From assembly GCA_028280145.1 (NCBI GenBank), contig JANQMM010000024.1:1-15058 (forward strand): a DNA stretch of 15,058 nucleotides, in the 5' to 3' direction. The translations under genes and the position numbers were made by a program. Shown here piece by piece: positions 1-6,724 of the stretch; position 1 is the first letter of the stretch; every line of letters begins with the position of its first letter. The stretch comes from Minisyncoccota bacterium. GTDB lineage: Bacteria; Patescibacteriota; Minisyncoccia; Phycocordibacterales; JACZSL01. Below the pieces are notes generated by a model. That model worked only from the letters and a program-made list of their open reading frames with translations, ran no database searches and had not been told where the DNA came from.

Positions 1-4
1 TAAC

Positions 5-994
5 ATGCTCAATAGGGATATACATTTACGAGAGGACATGTTCTCTCCCGACTGTGAACAGAAAGCGCTTCGGGAAGGATACGGCGACGGATTGCTTCAG
101 GCAGGAGAGGAAGATGAAAATGTCGTGGCGCTCTGCGCGGATCTTACCGGCTCAACCAAGACTGATAAATTTGCAAAAGCGTTTCCTGATCGATTTGTTC
201 AGGTGGGAATTGGCGAGCAATCCATGGCATCTGTTGCTTCTGGTCTGGCGGCAATGGGAAAGATTCCGTTCATTGCAAGTTACGCCATGTTCTCACCCGG
301 ACGAAACTGGGAACAGGTTCGTACGACCATTTGTTATAACAATGTGGGTGTCAAGATCGCAGGCTCCCATGCAGGGGTCTCGGTTGGACCCGATGGCGGA
401 ACGCATCAAGCGATTGAGGATATTGCGATTACACGGGTCATTCCGCGTATGCACGTACTTACTCCGTGTGATGTGGTGGAGGCCAAAAAGGCGACACTTG
501 CGGCAGCAAAACATAAAGGAGCTTTTTACATCAGATACGCAAAAGAGAACACACCGGTCATGACGACCGAAGAGACTCCATTTGAGATAGGAAAGGCAAA
601 CGTTATGTGGGAGAGCAATGATCCGCAAGTGGCGCTGATCGGTTGTGGTACGGCAATGCATGCAACTATGGTTGCCGCAAAACAGCTTGCAGACGAAGGT
701 ATTGGCGCAATCGTGCTTAACAACGCTTCGATTAAACCGATGGATATTGAAAAAGTTATCGCTGTTGCCAGGCGAGCAGAGGCAGTTGTTACCGCAGAGA
801 GCCATCAAATTCTCGGAGGCATGGGTTCGGCCGTGGCAGAAGTACTTGCTCAGAATCACCCGGTCCCACAGGAGCTCATTGGTGTACACGATGACTTTGG
901 TCAATCAGGAGCACCGGAAGAACTTCTTGCACACTATCATATAGACGCGCCATCAATTGTAACTGCAGCAAAGAAAGCAATTTCGCGCAAATAG
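5..994 (+). CDS. Transketolase, C-terminal subunit (split transketolase)
   Basis: This is the pyrimidine-binding plus C-terminal half of transketolase (329 aa). With a separate N-terminal subunit it forms the thiamine-diphosphate enzyme that moves two-carbon units between sugar phosphates in the cytoplasmic pentose-phosphate pathway. The GIGEQ motif (residues 68-72) carries the cofactor-activating Glu71. The stretch GPDGGTHQ (128-135) matches the conserved transketolase active-site loop with His134. The C-terminal transketolase domain runs from about residue 205 to 320. The cofactor diphosphate-binding half is absent, as expected of a split enzyme. Bases 1-3 are TAA, so the ATG at 5 probably follows the stop of the N-subunit gene by one base. 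The same TAAcATG junction occurs between rpsB and tsf. An internal ATG at 38, preceded by AGAGG, is a possible alternative start. A DXS-like or pyruvate dehydrogenase beta-like protein is less likely given the length and motifs. Confidence 0.93.
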   Translation: MLNRDIHLREDMFSPDCEQKALREGYGDGLLQAGEEDENVVALCADLTGSTKTDKFAKAFPDRFVQVGIGEQSMASVASGLAAMGKIPFIASYAMFSPGRNWEQVRTTICYNNVGVKIAGSHAGVSVGPDGGTHQAIEDIAITRVIPRMHVLTPCDVVEAKKATLAAAKHKGAFYIRYAKENTPVMTTEETPFEIGKANVMWESNDPQVALIGCGTAMHATMVAAKQLADEGIGAIVLNNASIKPMDIEKVIAVARRAEAVVTAESHQILGGMGSAVAEVLAQNHPVPQELIGVHDDFGQSGAPEELLAHYHIDAPSIVTAAKKAISRK

Positions 995-1125
995 GTATTT
1001 TTGAAATTAAGAGGTATTTTTAGGCAACCTTTTTGCTTTACAGAAACGGTCGCTTTTCAAGTCACACTATTTTTTAAGATAGGCCGTTGATAACTGATAC
1101 GTACCGGAACTATCGCTCTGGTATT
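993..1125 (+). other. Intergenic region with a short direct repeat and the promoter of the next operon
   Basis: This AT-rich gap separates the transketolase gene from the kinase/ABC operon. It begins with two copies of AGGTATTTTT (993-1002 and 1012-1021), 19 bases apart and overlapping the transketolase stop. No hairpin with a T-run typical of an intrinsic terminator was seen. A TTG in frame with the next gene at 1087 is not preceded by a binding site and is judged not to be a start. Confidence 0.4.
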
Positions 1126-1127
1126 AT
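1119..1127 (+). promoter_or_regulatory. Extended -10 promoter for the kinase/ABC operon
   Basis: TG-G-TATTAT is an extended -10 element. The hexamer at 1122-1127 ends 7 bases before the ATG at 1135, the same spacing as the pheS promoter. Transcription would start at or within a base or two of that ATG. No strong -35 lies 17 bases upstream, which is tolerable for extended -10 promoters. Confidence 0.45.
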
Positions 1128-1134
1128 GAATAAC

Positions 1135-1329
1135 ATGTTTTGGAAGCAAAATGTAAACAGTATAATCGCACTTGCAGGTGTTGCCGCAGTCGGAATCGGG
1201 GCAGCATACATCATTATACGCGTTGCAAGCGCAACCGAGTTTTCATACGTCTCAACAAATGAGTCATATATCTTCAAAGCCGAGATCCACAAGGATGGCG
1301 GCATTGACGTCTCTCTTGAAGAAGAATAA
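1135..1329 (+). CDS. Small single-pass membrane protein of unknown function
   Basis: This is a 64-residue protein I do not recognise. Residues about 9-28 form one hydrophobic membrane segment rich in Ala, Val and Ile. A polar tail of about 35 residues follows, ending in an acidic cluster (DVSLEEE). The start at 1135 was chosen because the extended -10 hexamer ends 7 bases upstream. An ATG at 1126 would add MNN but would lie inside that -10 element. The gene ends 21 bases before the sensor kinase, so they are probably co-transcribed. It could be an accessory or sensing peptide of the kinase/ABC module, but this rests on position only. Confidence 0.6.
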   Translation: MFWKQNVNSIIALAGVAAVGIGAAYIIIRVASATEFSYVSTNESYIFKAEIHKDGGIDVSLEEE

Positions 1330-1350
1330 GAGGGATTGGTTCAATGAGGC

Positions 1351-2256
1351 ATGACTAAGAAAGCACAGCACATAATCACATTTCTATTCCTGGTTGCTAT
1401 AGTGCTGTTTGTCGGGATCAAACTCTTTGATGAATTGAATACCTTACCACTTCAGATCGAGAACGCTATGACTATTGCGGTATTTGTTCTCATGGTCTCG
1501 TTTCTGGTGTTGCACATCGCACACACACGACGCGCCGCTGAGATCGCAAAAGCATTTCAGCAAGTTGATGTGTTAAAACAAGAATTCATCGCAATGGCTG
1601 GCTCTGAGATGAGAACTCCTATTACAAATATCCGTGCGTACGTTGAATTATTGCGCACTTCAGGTGGCGAGTTGACCCAAGAACAAAAAGATCTTGCGCG
1701 CAAGATCGAAAACGCGTCGGGAAATTTGAAAGATCTTGTCTCGGACATGGTTGAGAGTACTGAGCTGGAGCGTGACAGTATCACGTTTGAATACACTGAT
1801 TTTGACATTGAGACATTAGTAAGTGAGGTGGTGGAAGCCTTCACGCCTATCGCTCGAGAAAAGGGGCTACAGGTTTCAAAGGAGGGACTCAAGGAGCTGG
1901 TGGTGCACAGCGACCGGGTAAAGGTTCGGCGCGCTTTGGTGAATCTTGTTTCAAATGCGATCAAGTATACACCAAAAGGGAGCGTGATCGTATCCTACCT
2001 GGAAGAGGGTGACCATGTGGAAATTCATGTTCGTGATTCAGGCATTGGTATCTCCGAGGAAGACCTGAAAAAGCTTTTTCAGAAGTTCTATCGGATAAAG
2101 TCCAAAGAAACGGAAACAATTCCCGGCACTGGTTTGGGATTATGGCTTACCCGTGCCATAATACGGAAACTTGGCGGCAATGTTGAGGTAATAAGCACCA
2201 AAGGAGTAGGAACAACATTCATTATCTCCCTGCCTGTTACAAGGCCAGCCACGTAA
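1351..2256 (+). CDS. Membrane sensor kinase of the histidine-kinase family with Ser in place of the phospho-acceptor His
   Basis: This 301-residue protein has two membrane helices (about 7-24 and 38-57) joined by a loop of only about 13 residues. That is the shape of intramembrane-sensing kinases, which often work with ABC transporters. The dimerisation/H-box region (about 68-140) reads AGSEMRTP at 83-90, where the family has SHELRTP. Ser85 (codon TCT) sits exactly where the phosphorylated histidine should be. The ATPase domain looks intact: N-box Asn198 and Asn202, G1 box DSGIGI (229-234), F box around KLFQKFYR (241-248) and G2 box GTGLGL (259-264). It may therefore bind and hydrolyse ATP but cannot autophosphorylate in the canonical way. 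No response regulator is adjacent. The ABC ATPase starts 7 bases downstream. The family assignment is certain; the pseudokinase reading is inference. Confidence 0.92.
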   Translation: MTKKAQHIITFLFLVAIVLFVGIKLFDELNTLPLQIENAMTIAVFVLMVSFLVLHIAHTRRAAEIAKAFQQVDVLKQEFIAMAGSEMRTPITNIRAYVELLRTSGGELTQEQKDLARKIENASGNLKDLVSDMVESTELERDSITFEYTDFDIETLVSEVVEAFTPIAREKGLQVSKEGLKELVVHSDRVKVRRALVNLVSNAIKYTPKGSVIVSYLEEGDHVEIHVRDSGIGISEEDLKKLFQKFYRIKSKETETIPGTGLGLWLTRAIIRKLGGNVEVISTKGVGTTFIISLPVTRPAT

Positions 2257-2263
2257 AACTATA

Positions 2264-2992
2264 ATGGAAAAAGCACTTGAAATAACTGACCTTCGGAAGG
2301 TCTATGATACGGGGACTGTCGCTGTTGATGGCGTTTCTTTGTCTGTGGGGAAAGGGGAGTTTTTTGGTTTTCTTGGCCCGAATGGGGCAGGTAAGACAAC
2401 GACAATACATTGCATTACGGGCGTGAACCGGATCACTGAAGGGGTGATCAAGGTTTCGGGCACAGATGTTGTCAAGGAATATCGCGAAGCGCGCACGAAA
2501 GTGGGGATTGCACCGCAGGAATTCAATATTGATATTTTCGGAAAGGTTGGGAAACTCCTCGACTATATGGGCGGGTACTACGGTATGCGAAAGGAGGAAC
2601 GGGAAAAACGTGTTAACGCACTACTTGAACAGTTTGAAATGATCGAATATAAAAATACCGCATTCCAACACCTCTCGGGGGGATACAAGAGGCGTGTTAT
2701 GCTTGCCCGCGCGCTTGTACATGATCCGGATCTCTTGATTCTTGATGAACCGACAGCAGGGGTAGACGTGGAGTTGCGACATGATCTCTGGCGGTTTCTG
2801 CAGGCTTTGAACAAAGCGGGAAAAACAATCATTTTGACCTCTCACTATCTTGAAGAGGTGCAGCTCCTTTGTAGTCGTATTGGCATCATCAATAAAGGGA
2901 AACTGGTTGCTCTTGGAAGTAAAGAAGAATTCACAAAAGGAGGCAAAAGTCTTGAGGAACATTATTTGGAGATCGCAAAAAGCAACAAGTAA
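2264..2992 (+). CDS. ABC transporter ATP-binding protein
   Basis: This is a complete 242-residue cytoplasmic ABC ATPase that would power the adjacent ABC-2 permease. All core motifs are present: Walker A GPNGAGKTT (38-46), Q-loop Gln85, signature LSGGYKRR (137-144), Walker B LLILDEP (157-163), D-loop AGVD (165-168) and H-loop His194. The one-domain form with a separate permease resembles the YadG/NodI/DrrA exporter group (multidrug, lipid or polysaccharide export). The substrate cannot be read from the sequence. It follows the kinase by 7 bases and precedes the permease by 6, so the three are very probably one operon. Confidence 0.96.
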   Translation: MEKALEITDLRKVYDTGTVAVDGVSLSVGKGEFFGFLGPNGAGKTTTIHCITGVNRITEGVIKVSGTDVVKEYREARTKVGIAPQEFNIDIFGKVGKLLDYMGGYYGMRKEEREKRVNALLEQFEMIEYKNTAFQHLSGGYKRRVMLARALVHDPDLLILDEPTAGVDVELRHDLWRFLQALNKAGKTIILTSHYLEEVQLLCSRIGIINKGKLVALGSKEEFTKGGKSLEEHYLEIAKSNK

Positions 2993-2998
2993 ATTTCT

Positions 2999-3778
2999 AT
3001 GATCGAGATAAAAGGACTCAACAGAATAGGGCTCTATACACTCATACGAAGAGAGATCGAGCGCATTTTGCGCATTTCCATCCAGACATTTGCGGCACCT
3101 CTCATCTCAGCGACGTTGTTCATCTTTATCTTTGGATACATTCTGGGAAGCAGGATCGATGAAATCGCAGGTATCTCGTACATCCAATTTGTCTTTCCGG
3201 GGATTCTTTTGATGAGCGTTCTTTCAAGCGCGTTTGAACATACCGCAAGTGCTGTATACATGGGCAGATGGATCAAGAGCATTGAAGAGATGTTAGTGGC
3301 ACCATTTTCCTATATTGAAATGATACTCGGATTTGTACTTTCTGCCGTTATTCGGGCTCTTTTGATCGGGACCGGTATTTTGGTCATCGGACTGTTCTTT
3401 GGTGCGGTACAGATCACGCATCCGTTTCTTTTTATTCTCTATGCGGTATTAGTTGCGACCATCTTTGCGCTTATCGGAATTCTGGTAGGACTCTGGGCGA
3501 AAAGTTTTGAACAACTCGGTCTCCTGAACGTCTTTGTTATCATGCCACTTTCTTTCCTTGGCGGTATGTTCTACTCACTGGAATTTCTAAACGAAACAGT
3601 GCGCACCATCACGATCCTCAATCCGATCTTCTATTTCATTGATGGGATGCGATATGCTACCGTAGGCTATCACGAATCGAATTTGTTTATTGGAGCACTA
3701 CTTATCTTTGGTTTTGTGGCGACACTCGGAAGTCTTGTGATCTATCTCTTTAAAAAAGGTTGGCGGATTCGTGCCTAA
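2999..3778 (+). CDS. ABC-2 type transporter permease
   Basis: This 259-residue integral membrane protein has six predicted membrane segments: about 31-50, 62-79, 104-134 (long, possibly re-entrant), 143-165, 175-193 and 229-251. The layout fits the ABC-2 permease family (YadH/NodJ/DrrB-like): a cytoplasmic amphipathic N-terminus, the segment FVFPGIL (64-70), and NPIFYFIDGMRYA (208-220) before the last helix. Together with the upstream ATPase, which ends 6 bases before it, it would form an exporter of two permeases and two ATPases. The pairing with a short-loop kinase recalls transporter-linked stress sensing. The transported compound is unknown. Confidence 0.92.
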   Translation: MIEIKGLNRIGLYTLIRREIERILRISIQTFAAPLISATLFIFIFGYILGSRIDEIAGISYIQFVFPGILLMSVLSSAFEHTASAVYMGRWIKSIEEMLVAPFSYIEMILGFVLSAVIRALLIGTGILVIGLFFGAVQITHPFLFILYAVLVATIFALIGILVGLWAKSFEQLGLLNVFVIMPLSFLGGMFYSLEFLNETVRTITILNPIFYFIDGMRYATVGYHESNLFIGALLIFGFVATLGSLVIYLFKKGWRIRA

Positions 3779-3787
3779 CGATTAATT

Positions 3788-4012
3788 ATGGTGCTTAAAG
3801 AAGGTGCTATATACGAGCACGTGAAAACAGGGAAGCAGTATAAATTGCTCATACTTGCAAAAGATGTACACACACTCGAAGAGCTTGTGGTATATGAGGC
3901 GCTGTATGATAACACCGTTTCAAAAACATGGGTTCGCTCTAAAGAAGAATTCTTAGGAGAGGCAAAAAGTGTTGACGGCACGTTTCACCCACGATTCAAA
4001 CTCATTGACTAA
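3788..4012 (+). CDS. DUF1653 family protein
   Basis: This small soluble protein (74 aa) matches the DUF1653 family. It has an N-terminal GAIYEHVKTGKQYKLL-type strand pair, the diagnostic core TLEELVVYEALY (about 29-40), then WVRSKEEFLGE (48-58) and the closing RFKLI. Family length is usually 60-80 residues, so it is complete. No biochemical function is established for the family. It starts 9 bases after the permease stop and probably ends that operon. The promoter of the next transcription unit begins inside its last codons (4005-4010). Confidence 0.88.
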   Translation: MVLKEGAIYEHVKTGKQYKLLILAKDVHTLEELVVYEALYDNTVSKTWVRSKEEFLGEAKSVDGTFHPRFKLID

Positions 4013-4033
4013 TCATTTCCAAGGCTGTATAAC
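4005..4033 (+). promoter_or_regulatory. Strong sigma70-like promoter of the isolated 4.04-4.42 kb unit
   Basis: TTGACT (4005-4010), a 17-base spacer and TATAAC (4028-4033) make one of the best promoters in the window. The predicted transcription start is near 4040. Unlike the other promoters here it gives a leader of nearly 30 nt before the first good ATG. Confidence 0.65.
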
Positions 4034-4067
4034 GGGTCCATCCTAAACAAAATGGAAGGAGTTCTTT

Positions 4068-4352
4068 ATGGGAAATCTGGCCAGATTTCGACAAGGTGAC
4101 GGCTTTGGGGAATCGAGTTCTTCAGTCTGCAATAACCGAAAAGCTCTTGATAGAAAAAGAAAAAGAAAAAGAAGAAACGAGAAACGCAAGGGACTTCTCG
4201 AAGTCGCCGCTAATCGTGGAATCTTCATTGGCGCTCATCTGCAATCATTGGCATTGCAGTGTGAAGACCTCTGTGCTGAGGCGAGACGCAAGGAAGAAGA
4301 AAGGCGTCGCAACTGGAGACTCAGCAGTTTCGGAAGCGTACCAAGCTGGTGA
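4068..4352 (+). CDS. Putative small basic protein of unknown function (or an RNA gene)
   Basis: This 94-residue open frame starts with ATG at 4068. It has the clearest Shine-Dalgarno in the window, GGAAGGAG at 4054-4061, six bases upstream. I do not recognise the product. It has an N-terminal polar stretch, a strongly basic Lys/Arg run (about 29-41), a short hydrophobic helix (about 44-62, including LEVAANRGIFIGAH) and a second charged helix rich in Arg and Glu (about 70-83). It sits between its own promoter and an intrinsic terminator, so the region is transcribed in isolation. Against a coding role, it would be the only gene here ending in TGA, the Lys/Arg run comes from an AGAAAA repeat, and an overlapping +1 frame is also open. 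The unit might be a structured RNA, but no tmRNA, RNase P or SRP RNA hallmarks were found. Confidence 0.4.
   Translation: MGNLARFRQGDGFGESSSSVCNNRKALDRKRKRKRRNEKRKGLLEVAANRGIFIGAHLQSLALQCEDLCAEARRKEEERRRNWRLSSFGSVPSW
4072..4089. repeat. Perfect 18-bp palindrome
   Basis: GAAATCTGGCCAGATTTC is self-complementary over all 18 bases with no spacer. It lies about 30 bases downstream of the predicted start of the 4.04 kb transcript and just inside the putative 94-residue frame. It could be a repressor operator or a structural element of the RNA. Confidence 0.6.
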
Positions 4353-4396
4353 GGTGACTGTCGAAGACGCTTCATCCAATTCAGATTCAAGGGCGG

Positions 4397-4422
4397 GCGG
4401 GGCAACAAGCCCCGCTTTTCTT
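4397..4422 (+). terminator. Intrinsic terminator
   Basis: GCGGGGC and GCCCCGC form a perfect 7-bp GC-rich stem around the loop AACAA, followed by TTTTCTT. It ends the plus-strand unit that starts near 4040. On the minus strand no T-run follows, so it is not a terminator for the convergent pfkB-family gene. Confidence 0.85.
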
Positions 4423-5494
4423 ATATCTCTTTTGGATAGTAGTGATCTGGACGTTTATCGAGATACTCAAGCAGTTGCTTGCGTGTAAGCAGACCTTTTT
4501 GGGCACCGATGTGTTGCACGACACTCATGGAATTGACAGGGCCCCACGCAAGTGCGGTTGGAATGTCATAGCCGAGAGCAAGTGCTGAAGTAAAGGTGCT
4601 TGAAAACGAATCACCGGCACCGGTTCTATCTACCGGTGGCCCCGGATCAGGATACATCGGCATGCTCCAGACGCCACTGCCGTCATCTGAGGCATACGCA
4701 CCGTTTGGTCCGTCAGTGATCACCACGATCTTCGGTCCAAGTTCCTGCATACCATGAAGGAGGAATTTAATTTCGGTCTCATCTGTCTTTAGAATTCGTT
4801 GCGCTTCTTCTTTGTTGCAGAAGAAAAGTTCAGTTTGCTCGTAGAGGTCTTGTAGTGTCTCATAGCCAAGTTTGATCTGAAATGTACCCGGCTGAAAAGC
4901 AAGTTTTACTTCTTTGTGCTCTCGAAGATAATCTGCTATTCGGTGATGGAAGGGAACCGAATTCTCACCAAGACTACTTAAATACATCCATCGCGGAGGT
5001 TTTTTGAATTTCGGTATTTCGTATTCGTATTCCCAGTGTTTTACGAGTATTGTTCGCTCCGCACCATACCGCATTACATAGTGATAATTACTCTTCTTTC
5101 CCTTGTGCACTTTTGTGTACTCGATATTTACCCCTTCTACCTTTAGTCGATCGAGGTCTTCTTTTCCGAATTTGTCATCACCGAGATTCGTTGCAAGCCC
5201 CGATTTAAGCCCTAATCTGTGGGCTGAAACGGCCGCATTTGGGCTGTTTCCAACGGCAGGAACAACGACCACGTCTTCGTACTCGATCTTGTCTCCAAAG
5301 CGGACACAGAGGAGTTTGTCGTCGGGATCAACTGTCGCTTCATTCGCTTGCACACTTACGTCTTTAAGTTCAATGAATGCATCAGTGGTAATATCACCGA
5401 CTGCGACAAAGTCGAGCTGATCACTTTTCTTGTTTACGGCCACACTTTTTCCTTTTGAGCTTTTTGTTTTCTTTGCGGCTTTTTTTGCTGGCAT
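4421..5494 (-). CDS. PfkB-family carbohydrate/nucleoside kinase
   Basis: This 357-residue ribokinase-fold enzyme transfers phosphate from ATP to a sugar or nucleoside hydroxyl. The fold begins near residue 26 (LDFVAVGDITTDAF). The substrate-side signature GNSPNAAVSAHRLG is at 82-95. The NxxE-type motif is Asn227-Glu230, and the ATP/anion-hole signature DRTGAGDSF is at 289-297 with catalytic base Asp295. The first 24 residues are a Lys/Ala-rich tail not part of the fold. The ATG at 5494 was chosen because AGGGGA lies just upstream; a GTG at codon 18 is a weaker alternative. Substrate is not determinable: ribokinase-, adenosine kinase- and fructokinase-like activities are all possible. It is divergent from the dehydrogenase and convergent with the 4.04 kb unit. 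Confidence 0.9.
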   Translation of the reverse strand: MPAKKAAKKTKSSKGKSVAVNKKSDQLDFVAVGDITTDAFIELKDVSVQANEATVDPDDKLLCVRFGDKIEYEDVVVVPAVGNSPNAAVSAHRLGLKSGLATNLGDDKFGKEDLDRLKVEGVNIEYTKVHKGKKSNYHYVMRYGAERTILVKHWEYEYEIPKFKKPPRWMYLSSLGENSVPFHHRIADYLREHKEVKLAFQPGTFQIKLGYETLQDLYEQTELFFCNKEEAQRILKTDETEIKFLLHGMQELGPKIVVITDGPNGAYASDDGSGVWSMPMYPDPGPPVDRTGAGDSFSSTFTSALALGYDIPTALAWGPVNSMSVVQHIGAQKGLLTRKQLLEYLDKRPDHYYPKEI

Positions 5495-5505
5495 ATGTTC
5501 CCCTT

Positions 5506-5528
5506 ATGATACAGTGGTTGGACCACTG
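5506..5528 (-). promoter_or_regulatory. Promoter -10 and overlapping operator-like palindrome of the PfkB-family gene
   Basis: On the minus strand TATCAT (5511 to 5506) is a plausible -10, followed by AAGGGGA and the ATG at 5494. Directly upstream is CAGTGGTTGGACCACTG (5512-5528), an inverted repeat with 7-base arms and a 3-base centre. It fills the -10/-35 spacer, where a repressor would block the polymerase. The -35 itself is weak. Confidence 0.45.
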
Positions 5529-5572
5529 GGTAGTGATTTATATACAAATATTGTAACACAAGCACTTCTTTG

Positions 5573-5601
5573 AGTGGTACAATAATACACATAAAACCAC
5601 T
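5573..5601 (+). promoter_or_regulatory. Second pair of AGTGGT/ACCACT half-sites around a possible dehydrogenase promoter
   Basis: AGTGGT (5573-5578) and ACCACT (5596-5601) repeat the half-site of the operator at 5512-5528, in inverted orientation 17 bases apart. TACAAT (5578-5583) overlaps the left half-site and is a candidate -10 for the dehydrogenase. Its -35 is unclear, and the leader would be about 40 nt with no Shine-Dalgarno. Confidence 0.35.
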
Positions 5602-5629
5602 TGCTAATAGAGACTAATAACTAACTACT

Positions 5630-6598
5630 ATGGGGAAAGTATTTGTAACGAGAAAAGTTCCTGACATCGGGATCAATATTTTGCAAGACGCAGGACATGA
5701 AGTTGTCGTAAGCGAAAAGGACGGTGTTCTCACGCGCGAAGAACTCATCAATGCACTTAAGGCTGACAGCTACGATGCGGTATTCTGCCTCTTGACGGAC
5801 AAAATTGACGGCGAGGTATATGACGCCGCCCCCTCGGCAAAGATTTGGGCAAACTACGCGGTTGGTTTTGGAAATCTTGATCTTGATGATGCAAAAGAGC
5901 GTGGCATCACAGTAACGAACACGCCTGGTGTGCTTACTGACACCGTTGCAGAATATGCTGTAGCACTCATGCTTGCGGTTGCAAAACGAATCCCTGAAGC
6001 CGACCGCTTCACCAAGGAACTCAAGTATCAGGGATGGGCGCCCGAGTTGCTCCTCGGGGCTGACCTCAAAGGAAAAACGCTTGGCATTGTGGGTGCCGGA
6101 CGTATTGGTTCGGGCGTTGCCTCACGAGCATATTATGGTCTCGGCATGAAGATCATTTATTATGATGTGAACCCGAATAAGCAACTTGAAAAGGAACTGC
6201 GAGCAACATTTAAGGCGAACGTTGATGACATCATGAAAGAAGCAGATGTCATTAGTGTTCATGTGCCACTTTTGGATAGCACCAAGCACCTCATCAGTCG
6301 TGCGCGTTTACAGATGATGAAGTCTACTGCATTTCTTATTAATACATCTCGTGGTCCGGTTGTTGATGAAAATGCACTGGTTGAATTGCTTCGGGATGGA
6401 ACGGTGCGGGCGGCGGGACTTGATGTGTTTGAAGAAGAGCCACGACTTGCCCATGGCCTGCCGGAGCTTTCAAATGTTGTGGTTACACCTCATATCGCCT
6501 CTGCGACAGAGGAAACGCGTGGAAAAATGTCGGAAATGGCCGCAACCAATATCAAAGAATTTCTTGCAGGAAATAAACCACCAAACCCTGTTACATAA
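5630..6598 (+). CDS. NAD-dependent D-2-hydroxyacid dehydrogenase (glyoxylate/hydroxypyruvate reductase-like)
   Basis: This complete 322-residue cytoplasmic oxidoreductase interconverts a 2-keto acid and a D-2-hydroxy acid. The Rossmann motif GAGRIG is at 155-160, and Asp179 at the end of the second strand (YYDVNP) indicates NAD rather than NADP. The catalytic triad is visible: Arg241 in NTSRGP, Glu270 in DVFEEEP and His288 in TPHIAS. The segment APELLLGADLKGKTLGIVG (137-155) resembles glyoxylate reductases of the GyaR/GRHPR type. The lack of an ACT domain argues against classical SerA. Formate dehydrogenase-like and D-lactate dehydrogenase-like activities remain possible. It is divergent from the PfkB-family gene across 135 bp holding shared half-sites, so the two may be co-regulated. 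Confidence 0.93.
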   Translation: MGKVFVTRKVPDIGINILQDAGHEVVVSEKDGVLTREELINALKADSYDAVFCLLTDKIDGEVYDAAPSAKIWANYAVGFGNLDLDDAKERGITVTNTPGVLTDTVAEYAVALMLAVAKRIPEADRFTKELKYQGWAPELLLGADLKGKTLGIVGAGRIGSGVASRAYYGLGMKIIYYDVNPNKQLEKELRATFKANVDDIMKEADVISVHVPLLDSTKHLISRARLQMMKSTAFLINTSRGPVVDENALVELLRDGTVRAAGLDVFEEEPRLAHGLPELSNVVVTPHIASATEETRGKMSEMAATNIKEFLAGNKPPNPVT

Positions 6599-6688
6599 CA
6601 ATAAAGATAATTCGCCATAGGTGTGCACTCTGTTGATTTCAGAGACCATATACGCGAAAAAGAATGTTTTGTCTTGGCGGCATCAGTA

Positions 6689-6716
6689 TTGATTTTTCAA
6701 AGGTTATCTATATAAT
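6689..6716 (+). promoter_or_regulatory. Promoter of the L25 gene (leaderless type)
   Basis: TTGATT (6689-6694), a 16-base spacer and a perfect TATAAT (6711-6716) precede the ATG at 6725 by only 8 bases. Transcription should start within about three bases of the start codon. Confidence 0.7.
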
Positions 6717-6724
6717 AGGCGAAC

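Noticed and set aside
293..904. Long minus-strand frame inside the transketolase gene
   Set aside because: It lies antisense to a clearly conserved gene. Its translation is rich in Cys, His and Asn with no recognisable motif, typical of a shadow frame.
4040..4422. Isolated unit as tmRNA, RNase P RNA, 6S or SRP RNA
   Set aside because: No tRNA-like T-arm or tag ending in Ala-Ala, no RNase P core motifs and no SRP GGAAGGAAGCAG-type loop were seen. A covariance-model search would settle this.
4096..4488. Open +1 frame with a GTG start across the isolated unit
   Set aside because: It runs through the intrinsic terminator at 4397-4422 and into the 3' end of the convergent kinase gene, has no Shine-Dalgarno, and its first half mirrors the AGAAAA repeat.
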